Of a DNA stretch of 5,367 nt, positions 1-5,367 are shown in pieces; positions within the stretch are counted from its first letter, which is position 1, and each line of letters opens with the position of its first letter. The DNA comes from Caulobacter sp. (GTDB taxonomy: Bacteria > Pseudomonadota > Alphaproteobacteria > Caulobacterales > Caulobacteraceae): NCBI GenBank assembly GCA_028291125.1, contig JAQGIN010000123.1:1-5367 (forward strand). Direction: 5' to 3'. The notes under the pieces were generated by a model. It saw nothing but the letters and a program-made list of their open reading frames with translations, ran no database searches and was not told the DNA's origin. Position numbers and translations under genes: made by a program.

Positions 1-54
1 ACCGAGTGCATCGGCGGCGGCCAGGGCGGCGCCATGCTGATCGAGACGGTCTGA
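1..54 (+). CDS. 3' end of a thiolase (acetyl-CoA acyltransferase, FadA-type), partial
   Basis: Only the last 17 codons and the TGA are present; the reading frame enters from the left edge. The residues ECIGGGQGGAMLIETV match the C-terminus of thiolases, where the C-x-G-G-G-x-G motif carries the second catalytic cysteine (the general base; codon at 7-9) and the protein ends shortly afterwards. Family knowledge: thiolases cleave 3-ketoacyl-CoA with CoA to give acetyl-CoA and a shortened acyl-CoA. Its place 10 nt upstream of a FadB-type alpha subunit suggests it is the beta subunit of a trifunctional-type beta-oxidation complex. A biosynthetic acetoacetyl-CoA thiolase has the same motif and cannot be excluded from so short a piece. 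Confidence 0.88.
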   Translation, partial: TECIGGGQGGAMLIETV

Positions 55-58
55 GGAA
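53..58 (+). promoter_or_regulatory. Ribosome binding site of the fadB-type gene
   Basis: GAGGAA overlaps the thiolase stop codon and lies 6 nt before the ATG at 65. This is good Shine-Dalgarno spacing. It supports that start and implies that the two genes are cotranscribed. Confidence 0.7.
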
Positions 59-64
59 CAAGCC

Positions 65-2158
65 ATGCAAGACGCCGCCCTCGCCCTGCTCGCCCCTCGC
101 GATATCGAACTGGGCCCCAAGCCCGCCCCCGACCAGCCGTTCCAGCACTGGCGCCTGACCCGCGACGCCGACAATGTCGCCTGGGCGATCCTCGACAAGG
201 CCGGATCCAGCGCCAACACCCTGTCGGAAGACGTCCTGGCCGAGCTGGACCAGGTCCTCGACCGCCTCGACGAGGACCGGCCCAAGGGCCTGGTGATCCG
301 CTCGGCCAAGCCGGCCGGCTTCATCGCCGGGGCCGACGTCAACGCGTTCCGCGGGGCCGACGACGTCGGTGTCGTCGAGCAGCGCATGGCCCGCGCCCAC
401 GCCATCGTCGACCGGCTGGAAGCCCTGACCATCCCGACCATCGCCGTGGTCCATGGCTACGCCTTGGGCGGCGGGCTGGAGATCGCCCTGGCCTGCCACA
501 CTCGCATCGCCGTCGACGGCGCGCGGTTCGGCTTTCCCGAGGTGCAGCTGGGTCTGCATCCGGGCCTGGGCGGCACGGCCCGCTTCACCCGGCTGATCGA
601 TCCGCTGCAGGCGATGAGCCTGATGCTCACCGGCAAGACGGTCACCGCCAGGAAGGCCAAGGCCCTGGGCCTGGTCGACACCGTCGTGCCCGAGCGCCAT
701 GTGAAGGCCGCCGTGCAGGCGGCGGTGGCGGGACGCCTGGCCGCTGACCGCCCGTCGCTGATGGACCGCCTCAAGGAATCCGGCCCCGCCCGCCGCTTCG
801 CCGCCAACCGCATGCGCGCCGAGGCCGAGAAGGAAGCGCCCAAGGCCCACTATCCGGCCCCCTACGCCCTGATCGACCTCTGGGAGGCGCACGGCGGCAA
901 TTTCGAGATCATGAAGACCGCCGAGATCGGCTCGTTCGCCCGGCTGATGGTCACGGGCACCGCCCAGAACCTGATCCGGGTGTTCTTCCTGCGCGAGATG
1001 ATGAAGGGCCTGGCCAGCGGCCCGTCGGCCGTCAAGCATGTCCACGTCATCGGCGCGGGCGCCATGGGCGGCGACATCGCCGCTTGGTGCGCCTGGAGCG
1101 GCCTGACCGTCACCCTCACCGACGTCAAGGCCGAGCCGATCGGCGGCGCCGTCAAGCGGGCGGTCGAGCTCTTCGGCAAGATCGGCCGCGACGACCGGCT
1201 GAAGGTGCGCGACGCCCTCGACCGGCTGATCCCCGACCTCAGGGGCGACGGGGCCCGCCGCGCCGACCTGGTGATCGAGGCCGCGCCCGAGAAGATCGAG
1301 CTCAAACAGGGCCTCTACGCCAAGGTCGCGCCGCTGATGAAGCCCGGCGCGATCCTGGCCACCAACACCTCGTCGATCCCGCTGGAGACCCTGCGCGAAG
1401 GCCTGGCCCGGCCCGAGCGCCTAGTCGGCCTGCACTTCTTCAACCCGGTGTCGCGGATGCAGCTGGTCGAGGTGGTGCGCCACGACCGACTCGATCCCGA
1501 GGTCGAGAAGGCCGCCCGCGCCTTCATCGGGGCCATCGACCGCCTGCCCGCCCCGGCCAAGAGCGCGCCCGGCTTCATCGTCAACCGCGCCCTCACCCCC
1601 TATCTGATCGAGGCCATGACCCTGCTCGACGAGGGCCATGCCAAGGAGACCATCGACGCGGCGGCCGAGGCCTTCGGCATGCCGGTGGGGCCGATCGAGC
1701 TGGCCGACCAGGTCGGGCTCGACATCTGCCTGGCGGTGGCCGACATGCTGGGGCGCGAGCTGAACTGGCCGATGCCTGAGGCCCCGCAATGGCTGCGCGA
1801 CAAGGTCGCCGCCAAGCAGCTGGGCAAGAAGACCGGCCAGGGCCTCTATGTCTGGAAGGCCGGCCAGCCGGTGAAGACCCCGGTGGCGGCCCAGGCCGAT
1901 CCCGACCTCGCCGACCGCCTGATCTTGCCGATGCTCAATGTCTGCGCCACCCTGCTGCGCGAGGGCGTGTCGGAGGACGCGGACGTGATCGACGGGGCGA
2001 TGATCTTCGGGGCCGGATTCGCTCCGTTCCGCGGCGGCCCGTTGCACTATGCCCGCCAGCGCGGGGTCGCCGACGTGAAGCGGCGGCTGGAAGCGCTGGC
2101 CAAGGCGCACGGCGAGCGGTTCAAGCCCGACGCCGGGTGGGACGCCCTGGGCTCATGA
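65..2158 (+). CDS. fadB: Bifunctional enoyl-CoA hydratase / 3-hydroxyacyl-CoA dehydrogenase (FadB/FadJ-type alpha subunit)
   Basis: This 697-residue protein should catalyse the two middle steps of fatty-acid beta-oxidation in the cytoplasm: hydration of trans-2-enoyl-CoA, then NAD-dependent oxidation of 3-hydroxyacyl-CoA. The N-terminal crotonase domain (about 30-220) has the oxyanion-hole stretch AGAD (88-91). It also has Glu139 in GGGLE and Glu159 in FPE, spaced 20 apart like catalytic Glu119/Glu139 of E. coli FadB. A Rossmann NAD site GAGAMGG lies at 330-336. The dehydrogenase His457 in HFFNPV and Glu469 are 12 apart, as in FadB His450/Glu462. Two C-terminal dehydrogenase domains follow (about 505 to the end). 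Length is normal for the family (about 700-730). The thiolase lies upstream, the reverse of the E. coli fadBA order, and the stop overlaps the next start. Whether it is FadB- or FadJ-like, and its chain-length preference, cannot be told from sequence alone. Confidence 0.96.
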   Translation: MQDAALALLAPRDIELGPKPAPDQPFQHWRLTRDADNVAWAILDKAGSSANTLSEDVLAELDQVLDRLDEDRPKGLVIRSAKPAGFIAGADVNAFRGADDVGVVEQRMARAHAIVDRLEALTIPTIAVVHGYALGGGLEIALACHTRIAVDGARFGFPEVQLGLHPGLGGTARFTRLIDPLQAMSLMLTGKTVTARKAKALGLVDTVVPERHVKAAVQAAVAGRLAADRPSLMDRLKESGPARRFAANRMRAEAEKEAPKAHYPAPYALIDLWEAHGGNFEIMKTAEIGSFARLMVTGTAQNLIRVFFLREMMKGLASGPSAVKHVHVIGAGAMGGDIAAWCAWSGLTVTLTDVKAEPIGGAVKRAVELFGKIGRDDRLKVRDALDRLIPDLRGDGARRADLVIEAAPEKIELKQGLYAKVAPLMKPGAILATNTSSIPLETLREGLARPERLVGLHFFNPVSRMQLVEVVRHDRLDPEVEKAARAFIGAIDRLPAPAKSAPGFIVNRALTPYLIEAMTLLDEGHAKETIDAAAEAFGMPVGPIELADQVGLDICLAVADMLGRELNWPMPEAPQWLRDKVAAKQLGKKTGQGLYVWKAGQPVKTPVAAQADPDLADRLILPMLNVCATLLREGVSEDADVIDGAMIFGAGFAPFRGGPLHYARQRGVADVKRRLEALAKAHGERFKPDAGWDALGS
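2155..2158 (+). other. ATGA stop-start overlap (translational coupling)
   Basis: The TGA of the fadB-type gene (2156-2158) overlaps the ATG of the CoA-hydrolase/transferase gene (2155-2157). Ribosomes finishing the first gene can re-initiate directly, which implies cotranscription and linked expression levels. Confidence 0.85.
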
Positions 2159-3996
2159 CCGGCGGAGCGCCCGGGCGCTTCACCGACCCCGCCGCCCTGG
2201 CCCAGGCGATCCTCGACCAGGTCGGGCCGCGGGTCGTGCTGGGGCTGCCGCTGGGCCTGGGCAAGGCCAACCACGTCGCCAACGCCCTGTTCGCCCGGGC
2301 CATGGCCGACCCGTCGGTGCATCTGCACATCTTCTCGGCCCTGACCCTGGAGCCGCCGCGTCCGAAGTCCGATCTCGAGGCCCGGTTCCTGGGGCCGCTG
2401 ATCGACCGGCTGATGGGCGGCTATCCGCCCCTGGCCTACGCCGCCGTGCAGCGGGCCGACGCCCTGCCGGCCAATATCCGGGTCGACGAGTTCTTCTTCC
2501 AGGCCGGCACTAGGCTGAACGTCCCCAGCGCCCAGCGCAGCTACATTTCGGCCAACTACACCCACGCCGCCCGCTACCTGCTCGACCGCGGGGTCAATGT
2601 GGTGGCGCAGCTGGTGGCCCAGACGCCGGACGGCGCGCGCCTCAGCCTCAGCTGCAACACCGACATCACCCTGGACCTGTTGACCGCCCGCCAGGCCGGC
2701 CGCGCCGACTTCCTGCTGGTCGGCCAGGTCAATGGCGAGCTGCCATTCATGCCCGGCGACGGCGATCTGCCGGCGTCCGCCTTCGGCCATGTGCTGGACG
2801 GCGAGGCCACGGCCTTCCCGCTGTTCGCCCCGCCCAAGGAGCCGATCACCGACGCCCACTACGCCATCGGCTTCCACGCCGCCGCCCTGATCCCCGACAG
2901 CGGCACGCTGCAGATGGGCATCGGCTCGATCAGCGACGCGGTGGCCCAGGGCCTGATCGTCCGCCACCGCCAGCCGAACGCCTTCAAGGCGACCTTGCAG
3001 CGGCTATCGCCGGATCAGACGCCGCGCCACACCGAGCCCTTCGAGGTCGGCCTCTACGCCTGCACCGAAATGTTCGTCGACTGCCTGCTCGACCTCTATC
3101 GGGCCGGCGTGCTGAAGCGCGAGGTCGACGGCGCCGTGCTGCACGGCGGCTTCTTCCTGGGGCCCAAGGCGTTCTACGCGGCGCTGCGCGACATGCCGCC
3201 AGCCGAGCGGGCCAAGTTCCAGATGAAGGCGATCTCGTTCATCAACGAGCTCTATGGCGACGAAGAGACCAAGCGGACCGCCCGTCGCGGCGGCCGGTTC
3301 ATCAATACCGCGATGATGGTCACCCTGCTGGGCGCGGTGGTCTCCGACGGCCTGGAGGACGGCCGCGTGGTCAGCGGGGTCGGCGGCCAGTACAATTTCG
3401 TCGCCCAGGCCTTCGCGCTGGACGACGCCCGCTCGATCATCACCCTGGACGCCGTGCGCGGCCAGGGCGCCAAGGCCCGGTCCAACATCCTGTGGTCCTA
3501 TGGCCACGAGACCATCCCCCGCCACCTGCGCGATGTCGTCATCACCGAATACGGCGTCGCCGACCTGCGGGGGCGGACCGACCGCGACGTCATCGCCGCC
3601 CTGCTGGCCATCGCCGACTCCCGCTTCCAGCCCGCGCTGCTGAAGGCCGCCAAGGCCGCCGGCAAGATCGAGGCGGACTACGCGATCCCGCCGGCCCGTC
3701 GCGACAACACACCCGAGCGGATCGCCCAGGCCCTGGCGCCGGTCAAGGCCGCCGATCTCGCGCCACCGTTGCCGTTCGGCTCGGACTTCGACGCCGGCGA
3801 GCTGGCCTTGCTGCCGGCCCTGGGCCGGCTGCGAACGGCCCAGGCCTCGCCCGTGGCGCTGGCGGGCCTGGTGTGGAAGGGCTTGGCCAAGACCCCGCCC
3901 GGCGCCGGTCCGGCCCTGGCGCGCCTGGGGCTTGATCGACCGAAGGGCCTGCGGCAGCGCCTGCTGGCGGCGGCGGTGCGCGGCGCGATGGGCTGA
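2155..3996 (+). CDS. Acetyl-CoA hydrolase / CoA-transferase family protein
   Basis: This 613-residue protein belongs to the acetyl-CoA hydrolase/transferase family, which hydrolyses acyl-CoA or moves CoA between carboxylic acids through a glutamyl-CoA thioester. Visible motifs are GIGSISDAV (255-263), a CoA-binding glycine loop; CTEMFVD, whose Glu305 is the likely catalytic glutamate by analogy with the TEM motif of 4-hydroxybutyrate CoA-transferases; SGVGGQYNF (407-415), the second oxyanion/CoA loop; and ITEYGVADLRGR (about 463-474). I place the start at the ATG at 2155, which overlaps the preceding TGA. The frame stays open upstream to 1789, but that part lies inside the fadB-type gene and is an arginine/glycine-rich shadow. 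The protein is longer than typical acetate or 4-hydroxybutyrate CoA-transferases (about 430-520 residues), with roughly 100 extra residues after the conserved C-terminal domain. No signal peptide is seen. The substrate is unknown; beta-oxidation context favours an acyl-CoA. Confidence 0.9.
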   Translation: MTGGAPGRFTDPAALAQAILDQVGPRVVLGLPLGLGKANHVANALFARAMADPSVHLHIFSALTLEPPRPKSDLEARFLGPLIDRLMGGYPPLAYAAVQRADALPANIRVDEFFFQAGTRLNVPSAQRSYISANYTHAARYLLDRGVNVVAQLVAQTPDGARLSLSCNTDITLDLLTARQAGRADFLLVGQVNGELPFMPGDGDLPASAFGHVLDGEATAFPLFAPPKEPITDAHYAIGFHAAALIPDSGTLQMGIGSISDAVAQGLIVRHRQPNAFKATLQRLSPDQTPRHTEPFEVGLYACTEMFVDCLLDLYRAGVLKREVDGAVLHGGFFLGPKAFYAALRDMPPAERAKFQMKAISFINELYGDEETKRTARRGGRFINTAMMVTLLGAVVSDGLEDGRVVSGVGGQYNFVAQAFALDDARSIITLDAVRGQGAKARSNILWSYGHETIPRHLRDVVITEYGVADLRGRTDRDVIAALLAIADSRFQPALLKAAKAAGKIEADYAIPPARRDNTPERIAQALAPVKAADLAPPLPFGSDFDAGELALLPALGRLRTAQASPVALAGLVWKGLAKTPPGAGPALARLGLDRPKGLRQRLLAAAVRGAMG

Positions 3997-4024
3997 AGGG
4001 ACGGCGGGATCAAACCGCGCGCCA

Positions 4025-4052
4025 GGGCTTTCTTCGGCGACGCAGAAGGCCC
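4025..4052 (+). terminator. Hairpin after the acyl-CoA operon, possible terminator
   Basis: GGGCTTTCT (4025-4033) pairs with AGAAGGCCC (4044-4052) over 9 bp with one G-U pair, around a 10-nt loop. It lies 28 nt after the operon's last stop codon. No T-run follows on either strand, so it is not a canonical intrinsic terminator. It could be a T-less terminator, a 3'-end stabiliser, or part of the leader of the next gene, and it may be chance in GC-rich DNA. Confidence 0.35.
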
Positions 4053-4084
4053 ACCATCGGTTCGGTCCTGGCGATCGCGGCGAC

Positions 4085-4089
4085 GGAGG
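4085..4089 (+). promoter_or_regulatory. Strong ribosome binding site (GGAGG)
   Basis: A perfect GGAGG lies 5 nt before the ATG at 4095. It is the main evidence that the 76-residue frame is a real gene and fixes its start. Confidence 0.75.
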
Positions 4090-4094
4090 TTTGC

Positions 4095-4325
4095 ATGTCC
4101 ACCCAATGGCGGGTCGAGGTTCGGCTGGGAACGGCGGCCGACGCCAAGCCGATCCTCAATGTGGTGATCGAGGCCGAGACCGAGGCCGAGGCCCTGCGCA
4201 AGGCCGCGACCATCGCCGACCACGAGCTCGACCTCGCCAGCCAGTTGCTGCAGGACGGCCAGGAGGAGGTGTTCTCGCGCGCCGAGGTCACCGACGGCGC
4301 CATCGAGCATCAGGCCAACACCTAA
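4095..4325 (+). CDS. Small acidic hypothetical protein (76 aa)
   Basis: I do not recognise a family. The protein begins MSTQWRVEVRLG, which reads as a beta strand, followed by a second strand-like stretch (PILNVVIEAET, about 19-29). A long acidic, alanine-rich helix follows (about 29-60, with the repeated Glu-Ala run EAETEAEA), then a polar tail ending in TAA. Two short strands followed by a helix suggest a compact cytoplasmic alpha/beta fold. No signal peptide, membrane segment or cysteine is present. The perfect GGAGG and G/C-rich third positions support real coding. It stands 98 nt after the acyl-CoA operon, so it could be an operon tail or have its own promoter, which I cannot identify. 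It converges on the minus-strand gene, with only 5 nt between the two stop codons. Confidence 0.72.
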   Translation: MSTQWRVEVRLGTAADAKPILNVVIEAETEAEALRKAATIADHELDLASQLLQDGQEEVFSRAEVTDGAIEHQANT

Positions 4326-4330
4326 ATGGC

Positions 4331-4585
4331 CTAACGGCCGGTGATGTCCTTGATCATCGCTTGGACGGCCGCCTTGCCGCCGACGCTCCACACCGTCTTC
4401 AGATGGGCCAGGGTGTTGGCCGCCGCGTCCTCGAACCGCCAGTCGCAGGCGTCGAAGCGGCAGTTGACGAAGCTGGGCGGCTCGCCGCCGCTATAGACCA
4501 GCCGGCAGTCGCGAAATTCGCAGCCGTCGAAGGACTCGCCGTCGAGCGCCACGGATTCGTGGTTGAAGTTCGTCGCCGTGACCAT
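4331..4585 (-). CDS. Small cysteine-containing pentapeptide-repeat-like hypothetical protein (84 aa)
   Basis: I recognise the general look of a conserved uncharacterised proteobacterial protein but know no function. Residues 18-29 and 38-49 share the pattern S-F-x-x-C-x-F-x-x-C-x-(L/W), exactly 20 residues apart. Within each block, large hydrophobics recur every five residues (F19, F24, L29; F39, F44, W49) with cysteines two positions before (C22, C27; C42, C47). This resembles pentapeptide-repeat beta-solenoid coils. The C-terminal third (about 52-82) looks helical. I chose the ATG at 4585, just after the upstream gene's stop. The frame stays open further, but there it overlaps that gene and turns arginine-rich. 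No clear Shine-Dalgarno precedes the ATG, so translation probably depends on coupling to the upstream gene 5 nt away. No membrane segment is seen. Confidence 0.8.
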   Translation of the reverse strand: MVTATNFNHESVALDGESFDGCEFRDCRLVYSGGEPPSFVNCRFDACDWRFEDAAANTLAHLKTVWSVGGKAAVQAMIKDITGR

Positions 4586-4590
4586 GGTGG

Positions 4591-4752
4591 TTATTGATCG
4601 TCGGACGAGGTCGAGGGATCGGCCTGGCCTTCGGCGGCGGCCTTGTCGCGGGCGCGCTGGATGCGCTTGGCCTCGGCCTTCTCGGCGACCTTGGCGGCCT
4701 TGATGCGATCGCGCTCTTGGCGCTCGAAGGAATAGCTGGGGGCTCTCGCCAT
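4591..4752 (-). CDS. Small charged helical hypothetical protein (53 aa)
   Basis: The protein starts MARAPSYSFERQERDR, followed by a Lys/Ala/Glu/Arg-rich stretch (about 11-42) that should form one amphipathic or coiled-coil helix. It ends in an acidic, serine-rich tail (STSSDDQ). Small proteins of this look (a short SYxFER-like head, then a KAA/EKA helix) are familiar to me as uncharacterised alphaproteobacterial proteins, but no function is known to me. The ATG at 4752 has GGAG about 9 nt upstream on the minus strand. An in-frame ATG at 4908 would add 52 residues, but that stretch uses codons avoided in this genome (ATA, ACA, AGT, GGA, CTT) and lacks a clear ribosome binding site, so I rejected it. 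It is the first gene of a two-gene unit with the 84-residue protein. Confidence 0.74.
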   Translation of the reverse strand: MARAPSYSFERQERDRIKAAKVAEKAEAKRIQRARDKAAAEGQADPSTSSDDQ

Positions 4753-4936
4753 GGGGCCGATCTCCGTTTGACGACAATCAGCGCCTGCGGCGGTCACCCG
4801 CCTTTCGGAGCCGGCATACCGGGCGTCGTCCAGGGTGTCTATGCCAAGCCCACTCAACGCCTGCTTTATTGTGACGGTTCCCTTTCCCGCCACGGACGCC
4901 CAACCCATATGCCGGGCTGACCCCGCAGGAGTTCAA
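4753..4936. promoter_or_regulatory. Divergent intergenic region
   Basis: This 184-nt stretch separates a minus-strand unit (start at 4752) from the plus-strand glutathione transferase (start at 4937), so promoters for both should lie here. Its base composition is less GC-rich than the flanking genes (for example the CTTTATT stretch around 4864-4870). A TTGACG at 4768-4773 looks like a -35 box but has no convincing -10 partner and points away from the near gene. I could not assign a reliable promoter on either strand. Confidence 0.5.
4927..4931 (+). promoter_or_regulatory. Ribosome binding site of the glutathione transferase
   Basis: AGGAG lies 5 nt before the ATG at 4937, which supports that start. 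Confidence 0.7.
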
Positions 4937-5367
4937 ATGTCCGATCTCTCCGCCTTTCCGATCAGTCGTCGCTGGCCCGCCAAGCACCCCGACCGCCTGC
5001 AGCTCTATTCGTTGCCGACCCCCAACGGGGTCAAGGTCTCGATCATGCTGGAGGAAATCGGCCTGCCGTACGAGCCGCACACCATCGACATCGGCAAGAA
5101 CGAGACCTGGACGCCGGAATTCCTGTCGCTGAACCCCAACGGCAAGATCCCGGCCATCATCGACCCCGACGGCCCGGGCGGCGAACCGCTGGGCCTGTTC
5201 GAATCCGGCGCCATCCTGGTCTATCTGGCCGAGAAGACCGGCAAGCTGCTGCCGACCGATCCCGCCGCCCGCTACGAGACGCTGGCGTGGGTGTTCTTCC
5301 AGATGGCGGCGATTGGGCCGATGTTCGGCCAGGTCGGCTATTTCCACAAGTTCGCCGGCAAGGAGAT
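4937..5367 (+). CDS. Glutathione S-transferase, Nu-class-like (YfcG/YghU-type), 3' end missing
   Basis: Translation from the ATG at 4937 stays open for 143 codons and leaves the window mid-codon. Residues about 21-105 form the thioredoxin-like GST domain. TPNG (28-31) is the motif at the active site of Nu-class enzymes, where a Thr/Asn replaces the usual Tyr/Ser/Cys. KIPAI (70-74) carries the cis-proline P72, and ES (89-90) is the gamma-glutamyl binding pair. The helical domain begins near 110, and GPMFGQVGYF (127-136) resembles the matching YfcG/YghU region. Known Nu-class enzymes bind two glutathiones and act mainly as disulfide reductases or peroxidases, so a thiol-redox role is likelier than classic conjugation. 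About 20 residues precede the domain, longer than in YfcG. The family length suggests 70-140 residues are missing. Confidence 0.93.
   Translation, partial: MSDLSAFPISRRWPAKHPDRLQLYSLPTPNGVKVSIMLEEIGLPYEPHTIDIGKNETWTPEFLSLNPNGKIPAIIDPDGPGGEPLGLFESGAILVYLAEKTGKLLPTDPAARYETLAWVFFQMAAIGPMFGQVGYFHKFAGKE

Noticed and set aside
1789..2154. Upstream extension of the CoA-hydrolase/transferase frame
   Set aside because: It lies inside the fadB-type gene in another frame and reads as arginine/glycine-rich shadow. Homology to the family begins only after the ATG at 2155.
2047..2967. Long antisense open frame of 306 codons
   Set aside because: It is opposite two well-supported genes, and its Gly/Gln/Arg/Val-rich composition is the usual shadow in GC-rich DNA.
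3678..4391. Antisense open frame of 237 codons crossing the operon end and the 76-aa gene
   Set aside because: It has no recognisable domain, has shadow-like composition, and spans two supported plus-strand genes and a spacer.
4768..4773. TTGACG as a -35 promoter box
   Set aside because: No -10 element is found at a suitable distance, and it lies next to the ribosome binding site of the opposite-strand gene.
4753..4908. N-terminal extension of the 53-aa protein to an ATG at 4908
   Set aside because: The added codons include several avoided elsewhere here (ATA, ACA, AGT, GGA). There is no clear ribosome binding site at 4908, whereas the ATG at 4752 has one.
4811..4915. Inverted 8-mer CCGGCATA (4811-4818) / TATGCCGG (4908-4915) in the divergent spacer
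   Set aside because: The arms are only 8 bp and 89 nt apart, with mismatches immediately outside. This is likely chance, although an operator pair cannot be formally excluded.
4778..5347. Antisense open frame of 189 codons over the glutathione transferase
   Set aside because: The plus strand encodes clear GST motifs here, and the antisense product has no family features.

Overview
The window is GC-rich DNA (third codon positions almost always G or C) with close gene packing. The protein sequences look alphaproteobacterial, most like Caulobacterales (Caulobacter or Phenylobacterium). That placement rests on recognising protein families and codon style, not on any search.

Left part (1-3996, plus strand): a tight fatty-acid beta-oxidation / acyl-CoA operon. 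It begins with the last 17 codons of a thiolase (FadA-type beta subunit), which still carry the catalytic-cysteine motif. After 10 nt comes a full-length FadB/FadJ-type bifunctional alpha subunit (enoyl-CoA hydratase plus 3-hydroxyacyl-CoA dehydrogenase). Its stop codon overlaps the start of a 613-residue acetyl-CoA hydrolase/CoA-transferase family protein (ATGA). Together these cover hydration, dehydrogenation and thiolysis of enoyl-CoA, followed by handling of the resulting acyl- or acetyl-CoA by hydrolysis or CoA transfer.

Middle (3997-4936): a 98-nt spacer with a 9-bp hairpin, then a 76-residue acidic orphan with a strong Shine-Dalgarno. It converges with a two-gene minus-strand unit: a 53-residue charged helical protein followed, 5 nt later, by an 84-residue cysteine-containing protein. 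The latter carries two copies, exactly 20 residues apart, of a pentapeptide-repeat-like block. A non-coding divergent region (4753-4936) separates this unit from the next gene.

Right end (4937-5367, plus strand): the first 143 codons of a glutathione S-transferase with Nu-class-like features. It runs off the window.

I see no mobile element, RNA gene, CRISPR array or phage gene. The window is mostly ordinary chromosomal housekeeping. The least explained items are the three small proteins and the composition of the acyl-CoA operon.
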